Shown: positions 7,301 through 12,910 of the stretch, one piece after another
Layout of the letters: every line of letters starts with the position of its first letter
Position numbering within the stretch: position 1 is the first letter of the stretch
NCBI GenBank assembly: GCA_030407315.1
Contig: JALQPE010002348.1
Coordinates: forward strand, 1 to 12,910
DNA from: Asparagopsis taxiformis
Taxonomy: Eukaryota; Rhodophyta; Florideophyceae; Bonnemaisoniales; Bonnemaisoniaceae
DNA: 12,910 bases
Reading direction: 5' to 3'
Notes under the pieces: model-generated
What the model saw: the letters and a program-made list of their open reading frames with translations, nothing else
Told to the model about the DNA's origin: nothing
Database searches by the model: none
Position numbers and translations under genes: made by a program

Positions 7301-8213
7301 ATTCGAACGCGCGCGTTTGCTCCGGCGTCGGCGCGGGTAAGTTGTCTCCTTGGTCCTTCTTTAGCAACTGCGTAAGCGGCGCCGCGACGAACGCGAATTT
7401 CTCGACGAATCGGCGGTATACGTTGCAAGTTCCCAGGAAAGCTGCGCAGCTGCGTTTTCGTCGTCGGGTACGTCGCATCGCGCAGCGCGTCGCATTTCGT
7501 CGTCGGCACGGATAGCTTTCCAGGCGAAATAGTATGTCCCAGGTAGTCACCGAGCGCTTGAAGAACTCGGTCTTCGCGAATTTAAGCGAAACGCCAGCGC
7601 GTCCGAGGATTCCCAGTATCTCGTCGACGTGATGCACGTGCGCGTTTACGTCGGCGGAGAAGATGATTACGTCATCCAGGTAGACAAGGCAATGCTGCCA
7701 TTTTCACGTTCGCGAGCAAGATATCGAGCGCGCGCTGAAACGTCGCGGGCGCGTTCGAAGTCCGAAGGGGCATGCGGCGGAAGCGGATACGTACCAACGT
7801 GCGACGTAAACGTAGTCTATCGTCGGTCGGGTCGGCGTGCGCTACCGGGATTTCTGCCAGTATCCCGAGTTGCAGTCAAGCGTAGTGAAAACCGTCGCGT
7901 TACCGAGCGAATCGACGCAATCGTCCATGCGCGGAATCGGATACGCGTCCTTCACGGTAGCGGCGTTTAAGCGGCGGTAGTCGATGCAGAAGCGGGAAGT
8001 CCCGTCCTTCTTAGGCACGACTACGACCGGGCTCGCCCATTCCGATGTAGCAGGTTCGATCACTCCAGCGCGGAGCATCTTATCCACTTGCGTACGGATA
8101 ATTTCGCGCGACGCGTGTCCGGCGCGGTACGGCGGTTGGTTGACGGGGGTCGCCCCGGAACCAGTTCGATGCGGTGTTCTGTCGCGTGGATGGCTCCGAG
8201 CGTGCCATTCCAC
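7301..8213 (-). CDS. Reverse transcriptase domain
   Basis: RT copies the genomic RNA. The fingers/palm part is intact in the 8213-7842 frame: DKMLRAGVIEPATSEWASPV, VVVPKKDGTSRFCIDYRRLN, KDAYPIPRMDDCVDSL, then TLDCNSGYWQ with the motif A Asp at 7875-7877. Frame changes between 7840 and 7700 break the next block, but TTFTSHVGTY and APATFQRALDILLANVK are readable. The active-site YLDD is at 7671-7682 in LVYLDDVIIFSADV, followed by ILGRAGVSLKFAKTEFF and the thumb/connection (NVYRRFVEKFAFVAAPLTQLLKKD as separate blocks, about 7310-7440). All three catalytic Asp residues are present. Sequence style is clearly Ty3/Gypsy. Confidence 0.93.
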
Positions 8214-8760
8214 ATGCGCTCGTGCTTTCGCAGCATCTCGATAATTCGCGCGTGTAGGTCGTCGTCTACTCGCTCATCGCGCGTCGTCGCGCGTAAGAGG
8301 TCTTCCCAATGCGGCGTCGCGTTCGCAATTCCGTCGGCTTCGCGCAGGTCCGGCGGGTTCGTCGCGTTGCGTGGCGTCGCATCGTCGGGCGGTCGGTCTT
8401 GCGGGGTCGGCGCCTCTTGTGCAACTTGTAGGCAACTACGGGGTTGGGCACCGCGGCGCCCACCTTCATGCCTTTGGGCAATACCTGGTAGGCGGGTGCC
8501 GGCGTTGTGCACATGCACACTGAAGGGCACGTTCCTTTTAACCAGCGTTTCACCGTTGGCTAGACCGAAGCAACTTCTGCCCGTAGAGGTCAGTCGCGGG
8601 TATCGTGATGCAGCGTCCGTCAGCGCCCGTGGTGACTTCGATAGCTTGCGTCGCGTGCGGCGGAATCGACGTGCGGCGCGCAAACGCGGATTGGTGCGAA
8701 TTCTGTCGGTCGGGTAGTCTTGGGGGTCGGTGCGCGGCGCGGGGTTTCTCTGGCTGCGTG
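8170..8760 (-). CDS. Protease-RT linker region
   Basis: Between protease and RT the real reading moves among frames. Recognisable blocks are ALTDAASRYPRLTSTGRSCF, GLANGETLVKRNVPFSVHVH, VLPKGMKVGAAVPNPVVAYK (in the 8553-8266 frame), and then WEDLLRATTRDERVDDDLHA, RIIEMLRKHERMWNGTLGAI and ATEHRIELVPG in the 8863-8060 frame. The last blocks, a helix before HRIELVPG, match the usual N-terminal extension of Ty3/Gypsy RT just before the fingers. No enzymatic motif is expected here. At least three indels are needed to read it through. Confidence 0.75.
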
Positions 8761-9190
8761 GGAGCATCGGAACGTGGTCCCCATAGCGGTTCGCAACGCG
8801 CGCTGCGGCCCAGTATAGATCATCCGAACCACGCGGTCGATGAAGTCTGCTCCCAGAATGCAAGGGACGGATAAGCGCGGCATCACAGGAAAAGTTTGAA
8901 GGTGCGCGCGGGCACCTAGGAGAACGCTAAGTCGCAACGACGCGTTCGGCGCGAGGCGTCGTCCATTCGCGTCGATAATCGCGCAGCGCAGCGTTGGCGG
9001 CGTAGCGTGGCGCTTCCAATCAGCGCCTAATACGTTCTCGCGAATGAGGCTCGGGCCCGCGCCGGTATCAAGCACAGCGGTCACCGCGGTGGCCGTGCGT
9101 AGATTATATCCGACGCGTATCTCGAGTTTGTAGTTCGCGGTGAGGGTCTGAAACAGGACCCACTGTCGGGTGGTAACGGAGGCGGTTTTT
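8761..9190 (-). CDS. Retroviral-type aspartic protease
   Basis: This enzyme would cleave the Gag-Pol precursor. The active-site loop DTGAG is at 9055-9069, in VTAVLDTGAGPSLI, with the catalytic Asp codon at 9067-9069. Upstream in the same frame is a strand-rich region (QTLTANYKLEIRVGYNLRTA) back to about 9190. Downstream are CAIIDANGRRLAPNASLRLS and CILGADFID, the second conserved hydrophobic-Gly motif of these proteases. About 130 residues fits a homodimeric retroelement protease. The frame is open from 9190 through the catalytic part. The open frame continues to 8620 but its C-terminal part loses protein-like character after about 8760. Confidence 0.9.
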
Positions 9191-9254
9191 CGCGCGCGGG
9201 GGTTGCGTCATCGCGCGTCGCGTATCCGTTGGATGGAGAGGAGTCGGCCCACCG

Positions 9255-9512
9255 CTACGACTCCTCGTAGGCGTTTCCCGGGTCTTCTGCGAAGCGAACC
9301 GAGTGGGGCGTGAGCTGCCGCGCTGCGCCGTCTTCGCGCGCGTCGTCGCTCGCGCGTGCGTTTTCGCTTTCGCGCTCGCGTGTCGCTCGCATCGTCGTCG
9401 CGGAAACTTCGAAAACCTGAACGTTACGCTGCAGGTTCAGTTCTTCGGGCGTTAGGCGCGCGGGCTATGCATCTCGCGAATCGCGGCCTGTTGCTCGGAT
9501 GAGAGCAGTGGG
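9255..9512 (-). CDS. Gag C-terminal acidic/charged tail
   Basis: Beyond the zinc knuckle the frame gives SSEQQAAIREMHSPRA, then after a one-base shift LTPEELNLQRNVQVFEVSAT, then a charged stretch (RATRERESENARASDDARED) and LTPHSVRFAEDPGNAYEES to a TAG at 9255-9257. It reads like a normal, mostly disordered end of a retrotransposon Gag. The same frame stays open after the TAG (RWADSSPSNGYATRDD) towards the protease region, so the TAG may be either the gag stop or a substitution in a fused gag-pol. I cannot tell which. Confidence 0.6.
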
Positions 9513-9847
9513 CAGCTTCACATGGGGTGTCCGAACTTCCGGCATATCAGACAGCGGAACGCCGCTGTGCGAGACGTGTCGGCCGGTGCCGTCTGCCTCA
9601 CGATAGGCGGTGGGGGTAAGTTGCGCGCGGTATGTGCGCGTGTACGGTCCCGCGCGTTCGCGTTCCCGGTCGTCGTTATGCGCGTGCGCGCAAAGCGTCG
9701 CGAGCGGTCGGCGGGCGAGGCGTCGCGAGAGCGTGGCGTGCGATAATTCGACGAAGGGGTGCCAGCGAGGTTGGACTTCGCATGGGCCTGGGTCGAGAAC
9801 TTCCGTTCGCGCGGAGCGTGCGGCGTCGCGGCGGAGGTTGAGACGTT
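9512..9847 (-). CDS. Gag nucleocapsid: basic linker and CCHC zinc knuckle
   Basis: An open frame on the minus strand reads without a stop from 9847 to a TGA at 9518-9520. It first gives a basic Ser/Thr/Pro/Arg-rich linker, then CLICRKFGHPM, the TGA, and SC at 9512. Treating the stop as one residue, this is C-x2-C-x4-H-x4-C (9512-9553), the nucleocapsid zinc knuckle that binds genomic RNA. It lacks a start codon near its left end because it is internal to Gag. The competing open frame on the same strand (9884-9465) lacks the knuckle and is a shadow. The TGA inside the knuckle would truncate Gag as written. Confidence 0.8.
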
Positions 9848-9886
9848 TGGCGATGAGAAGCCTGATGGCGGGGGTATGCCCCACGG

Positions 9887-10842
9887 TCAGAGCTGCATCG
9901 TCGGTGTCTCGTCCTCGTCCACGTAGAGCGCAGGCGTTCGTCGCAGTAGCGGTCGCGCGCTCGTCGTCGGCGTCATCGCTCGGTGCGTGTCCCCGTGGCT
10001 CTGCGCCATAGAGACTAGCTCTCGAAAGGTGTATCGACGCGGGTCGCGAGACAGCGCGTCCCGCACGAGGTGTTGCGCATAGGGTCGTAGACCATCGACG
10101 AAAATAGAAACAAGCGTTCGCTCGCTAAAACGCATCGCCGCAGCGCAGCCGCGCGTCGTCGTAATCTCGTAGCGAATTGGGTTTCGGTTTCCTTCGGGTC
10201 TTGCGTTTGTTGCGCCACGTCACGATACGCTTGCGCGACGTCGCCTTCGCGCGCGAGTTAGCAGGAGCCACTGAACGGCTTCCGCGTAGCACGTAATCGA
10301 ATCGACGCCCGCGCGCGCTCCTCGGAACGTTCGTCCCACGTACGTTTGGAACGTGTCGCGCGCCTCGTCGGCGAGGAAATACTTGAGAATCGGAACGCTG
10401 CGCCTTCGGATACGCCGGTGTCGTCGCATGCGCTCTTGAAATACTTCAGGAACGATAGCACGGCGATTCCGTCAGCGCCCGTGAAATTCTCTCCCTGCAT
10501 CGAATGGCGCACCATCTTCGCGGTGTTAGCCAATTCGCTCGCAATTGCTCGGTTAAACGCGCGGTCCGTATTACGCAAGCGGTACGTGCGATACGAAAGC
10601 GCGCGCGTGAACAGCTCGTTCAACGGCTGGATCTCTACCAGCCGGGATGGTGTGGGGTCCATGTCGCTATCCGAACGCGGGTGGTCGTCGAATGACAGGT
10701 CCTGGCGCGCCAGTTCCAGCCATCCTTCGGGGTCCGCGTCGCGCGCGTAGTTCGTAGGGGTCGCGCGCGCTGCGGTTCGCGTTCGGTTTTCGCGCGCAGC
10801 GACGTTCGCGCGTTCAATATTTTGCTCCTCGCGGGAGTCCAT
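9887..10842 (-). CDS. gag: Gag capsid-like core
   Basis: The structural Gag core is split over four frames. The 10842-10258 frame starts with an ATG (MDSREEQNIERANVAA) and gives EIQPLNELFTRALSYRTYRL, ASELANTAKMVRHSMQGENF and AVLSFLKYFKSACDDTGVSE. After a shift near 10410 the next frame gives PILKYFLADEARDTFQTYVG. The next (from 10218) gives AQQTQDPKETETQFATRLR. The last (10135-9887) gives SERTLVSIFVDGLRPYAQHL and RYTFRELVSMAQSHGD. This order of helices, with the ETQFATRLR and FVDGLRP blocks, matches the retrotransposon Gag fold that precedes zinc knuckles. It would form the virus-like particle. The ATG at 10842 may not be the true start, since related-looking sequence continues upstream. Confidence 0.82.
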
Positions 10843-10849
10843 CGTAGTG

Positions 10850-11809
10850 ACGATTAGGTGGGACTTGCGCCCTCATCTGAGCCGTTAGTCCACGTGATTG
10901 GCCCTTGATAGCGCGGTCCACCGCAGCTCGTACTTCAGCCTGGAGCATGCATTGGAACGTAGGGTCGTCACACTACTTGTCGAACCAAGCTCGGAAGCGT
11001 TGCGACGGCGTAGCGTGCACGTCGGAAACGCGGAACTCGGCCTCGCGCTTCGTTGCGGGGCCATCGTCGGACGTTTGCGCGTCGTCGTCGATGCTCGCGA
11101 GCGCTTGCGTCGGTAACGGCGGCCACGGAGAAGCGGTAGGGTCAGGGATATGTGAAGCGACCAGCGCGTCGACTGCGTGCGTTTGCGACGCGACTGGCGG
11201 CGGTTCGGTCGGCGCGGTTCGATCGCTCGGGCGCGGATGGATCCATCGGCGCGGTTGCGTTCGATCGTCGCCTAGGGAAAAAGGGAAAAAGGGATGATGG
11301 GGAAGGAGAAAGGGGAATTCGGCGCGCGTCAAAATCTCGCGTCGGCGCGTCGAAAAATTGGCAAGTAAAAAGGGAAGCGCTTCCCGAAAATTGTCTGCGT
11401 ATCGGGCGCGCGTAGTAAGGGTGAGGGGGACGAGTTTCGCTCGCAGGAGGGCTTCTTCCTCGCTCGGAACGCGTGCAAGACGGGTCTCGATCGCTCGCGA
11501 ACCCAATATTTTCGGCACCGCCGAACCCGCGTTAGGGTTTCGAACTAGCGCGCGCACGCGCTGCGTCTTCGATCGCGTCGTTCCGCGCGGCGAATCGTCG
11601 TAGTAGAGGTAGGGTAGGTAGTTATACAAACCAGAGAGGCTATAGCACCGCTTCCGGGATAGCGATACGCGCGCACGCGTCAATCGCCCTCGCTGTCGCG
11701 CACGACGAACGGATAAAAGAAGAATTAGAGTAAGCGATAGGTTTGGCGTCCCGTGTTTTCCCCAAGCGGAGTTTCTGTGCTTCGCTGAGTTCGCAGTCGG
11801 TTCGCGCAA
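10850..11809 (-). CDS. Probable Gag N-terminal extension/leader ORF
   Basis: A 278-codon frame runs from 11809 to a TAG at 10973. Its distal half is protein-like: DRTAPTEPPPVASQTHAVDA, PTASPWPPLPTQALASIDDD and PSQRFRAWFDK. The same frame continues past the TAG with DDPTFQCMLQAEVRAAVDRA and KGQSRGLTAQMRAQVPPN, reaching the Gag core start one frame over near 10845. So Gag probably begins well upstream of the 10842 ATG, with a Pro/Ala-rich disordered N-terminus. The first half (11809 to about 11320) includes low-complexity sequence from a pyrimidine-rich DNA tract and is probably untranslated leader. The true start is not resolved. Confidence 0.5.
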
Positions 11810-12488
11810 TTCTAGGTCGAGAGACCAGTTGTAGGACCAGCCGGGTGGCGATCGCTAAGGGAGTTCTAGAATTGCAGCCGTGTCAGGGCGAGGTGAACCG
11901 TAAACGCGCTGGTTGAACTTGCGTTCGCGCGTCGCTCGGTCGCGCTGGCGAACGGGTGGTACAACGGCGGAACGCGTAGGGAACGATCGCAACACGGGAT
12001 TCGCGGGCCGGCGCAAGCCGTGATCTCAGGGGGAGATCACCGAGTAAACTCGAGCACAACGCGATCCACACAGGGGTCGTAAATCCCTGGCCTAGTGGCG
12101 TGCGACGCAACGCGCGCTATCGCGGTGCGACGCGGTTCGACGATCGGTTTATGCGCAGCGCGCACGCGAACGTCGGCGATCGTGAGCAACCCGCACGCAA
12201 CGTTTCAACGCAATCGGTCCTCGCGATTCGCTAAACGCTTAACTCGTAGCTGCGAAGATGCTGGCTGTTTCTGTTGTATTGTAAGGTGCGAAGCTGAACG
12301 ACCATTAATAGCTAACTACTAAAGGACAGGCTGTCCTACCGTGGGCCGGCGGCGGCGGCCGCTCGCTCGCACGCGAAAAAGGGAAATATTTGGGAAAAGA
12401 CTTTCGTCATAAAAACCCAAAAAAGGGAAATAAAGGGAAATTCGTCAAAATCGCTACACGTGGCGCAGGGTTCGCAATCGCACGCGTT
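11810..12488 (-). other. 5' leader/LTR interior, boundary unresolved
   Basis: No gene is supported here. It contains the inner part of the 5' LTR, the primer binding site and the untranslated leader, but the LTR's inner edge cannot be fixed because the matching part of the left LTR is outside the window. Visible items: an A/T-rich island with repeated AAAGGGAAA (about 12374-12460) that contrasts with the CpG-rich surroundings and could hold the U3 promoter; a GGACAG/CTGTCC inverted repeat (12324-12336); a perfect 8-bp hairpin (12020-12040); and a CCA on the plus strand at 12302-12304 that would make TGGTCGTTCAGC a possible but unconvincing primer site. Confidence 0.55.
12020..12040 (-). other. 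Perfect hairpin in the 5' leader
   Basis: GTGATCTC and GAGATCAC pair over 8 bp around a 5-base loop (AGGGG on the plus strand, CCCCT in the sense RNA). It lies in the untranslated stretch between the 5' LTR and gag, where retroelements keep RNA packaging, dimerisation or translation-control structures. The function is inferred from position only. Confidence 0.5.
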
Positions 12489-12626
12489 TCGCGCAGGTGC
12501 ACCGTGACACGTAATCGGTTCGCCACGCGTACGCTCGCTTGCTAACTAACTCAGCGCGGATGCACGCGGACTCAACTCGTCGTATCGTCAACCCGCGTTC
12601 GCGTTAGCGGCATAAATTGCACCACA
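12489..12626 (-). repeat. 5' LTR, segment shared with the left LTR
   Basis: This is the part of the right LTR that can be shown by its match to 1-140. It ends at 12626 (sense start TGTGGTGCAA), where the sequence switches to unrelated flank. The LTR certainly extends further left, because the left copy continues beyond the window start, but how far is unknown. As the 5' LTR it would carry the promoter of the sense transcript. The first sense bases (U3 start) abut the host sequence. Confidence 0.93.
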
Positions 12627-12910
12627 GATGAACTGCCCGGCGAAGGTCGAAGCCGGGCTTTCGAAAGCTGGCGGCTCGTCCTGTGGCTCCCTGTCGTCAT
12701 CGTTAGAATCAGACTGCTGGGAGGGTTTTCAACCTCCTCAACCAGCGGGAACTGCCGAGCGAAGTGACCGGACAACTCATGCGTCGCATTACCAGCCGTG
12801 GACGATTCCAACAGGCCTTCCATAACAATAACCCCCAAGTTTTCCAACAATGCCTTCTTCACCGCAAAGTACCTGTCCACCACCGTATCCTCAGCACCTG
12901 GCGATGCAGC
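12627..12910 (-). pseudogene. Flanking reading frame interrupted by the insertion, unknown product
   Basis: Outside the element the minus strand is open from the window end (12910) across the LTR junction to a stop at 12572. The outside part gives DRYFAVKKALLENLGVIVME, GLLESSTAGNATHELSGHFA and RQFPLVEEVENPPSSLIL, which looks like ordinary protein, with less CpG bias than the element. At 12626 it runs into the LTR (VVQFMPLTR), so the last 18 or so residues would come from the LTR. The gene's start lies beyond the window, and any downstream part would lie left of the element. I do not recognise the family; it could be a host gene or another repeat. The GTG at 12883 is not thought to be a start. 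Confidence 0.5.

Larger units (their letters stand above)
5007..9190 (-). pseudogene. pol: pol: protease, RT, RNase H, integrase, GPY/F, chromodomain (frame-broken)
   Basis: Read leftwards from about 9190, the polyprotein holds, in order: aspartic protease (DTGAG at 9055-9069), a PR-RT linker, reverse transcriptase (YLDD at 7671-7682), RNase H (first catalytic Asp near 7231), the integrase zinc finger (6378-6505), the integrase core (D 6292-6294, D 6113-6115, E 6003-6005), a GPY/F module (about 5470-5570) and a chromodomain (5160-5327). All catalytic residues checked are present. The frame changes at about ten or more places, so no full-length Pol could be made from this sequence as written. 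Domain order and content are those of a chromovirus. The gene sits directly downstream of gag; a TAG at 9255-9257 separates the two on the present reading. Confidence 0.92.
1..12626 (-). mobile_element. Ty3/Gypsy chromovirus LTR retrotransposon with an extra antisense gene
   Basis: Two copies of a roughly 140-base LTR segment bracket about 12.35 kb of internal sequence. Reading the minus strand, the order is gag, protease, reverse transcriptase, RNase H, integrase, GPY/F module and chromodomain. This order (integrase after RNase H) defines Ty3/Gypsy, and the C-terminal chromodomain places it among chromoviruses. A polypurine tract borders the left LTR, so the left LTR is the 3' one. The element is large for a chromovirus because about 4.8 kb lies between the end of pol and the 3' LTR: a 1.8 kb spacer and a long opposite-strand gene. 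Coding frames are broken by many indels, so this copy as written is not autonomous. The left LTR is cut by the window edge, so the outer left boundary and target-site duplication are not visible. Confidence 0.96.

Noticed and set aside
7629..7970. 113-codon plus-strand frame over the RT active site
   Set aside because: It is directly opposite the YLDD region of RT, with no motif. Shadow frame.
8088..8717. 209-codon open frame on the plus strand
   Set aside because: It lies opposite the protease-RT linker, whose minus-strand reading is recognisable. Shadow frame.
9465..9884. 139-codon minus-strand open frame in gag
   Set aside because: The neighbouring frame, open from 9847 to 9518, holds the zinc knuckle and better linker composition, so this one is out of frame for real Gag.
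12635..12658. GCCCGGC/GCCGGGC inverted repeat in the right flank
   Set aside because: A 7-bp GC stem with a 10-base loop inside an apparent coding frame is easily chance; no terminator or att site is implied in a eukaryotic context.
1..12910. CRISPR array, rRNA or intact tRNA genes
   Set aside because: No regularly spaced repeats, no rRNA-like blocks, and no complete cloverleaf; the window is a eukaryotic retroelement.

Overview
The window is almost entirely one Ty3/Gypsy-type LTR retrotransposon of the chromovirus group, read right to left (minus strand), with about 0.3 kb of unrelated flank at the right end. The same LTR stretch occurs at 1-140 and 12489-12626. It begins in the element's sense with TGTGGTGCAA. 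At the inner edge of the left copy sits a G-rich polypurine tract (141-149), which fixes orientation: the right copy is the 5' LTR and the left copy is the 3' LTR. The left LTR runs off the window, so the target-site duplication cannot be read.

Layout in element order (right to left): 5' LTR and leader (about 12626 to 11300, inner LTR edge not resolved); gag (about 11300/10972 to 9255) with an N-terminal part, a capsid-like core, a basic S/T/P-rich linker, a CCHC zinc knuckle and an acidic tail; pol (about 9190 to 5007) with protease (DTGAG), reverse transcriptase (YLDD), RNase H, integrase (HHCC and D,D,E), a GPY/F module and a C-terminal chromodomain. A 1.8 kb spacer with no convincing gene follows. 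Then comes a long gene on the opposite strand (443 to 3152, plus strand) that ends just inside the 3' LTR and has its own AATAAA signal 42 bases after its stop. That antisense gene, roughly 900 codons across several frames, with coiled-coil stretches and no family I recognise, is the most unusual part of the window.

No major domain is in one unbroken frame. Gag, pol and the antisense gene all switch frame every one to several hundred bases, yet catalytic residues are kept. The two LTR segments differ mainly by 1-3 base indels with very few substitutions. This looks like a fairly young copy carrying indels, either real decay or indel errors in the underlying read or assembly.

Host: eukaryotic. 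The element is GC-rich and full of CpG (GCGCG, CGCG everywhere), with no sign of CpG loss. Together with the chromovirus architecture this suggests an oomycete of the Phytophthora type. That is an inference with moderate to low confidence; other CpG-tolerant protists, algae or fungi remain possible.

How the parts work together: Gag would form the particle, protease would process Gag-Pol, RT/RNase H would copy RNA into DNA primed near the 5' LTR and at the polypurine tract, and integrase with the chromodomain would direct insertion, probably to chromatin carrying a methylated histone mark. The antisense product would be made from a separate transcript; its role is unknown.
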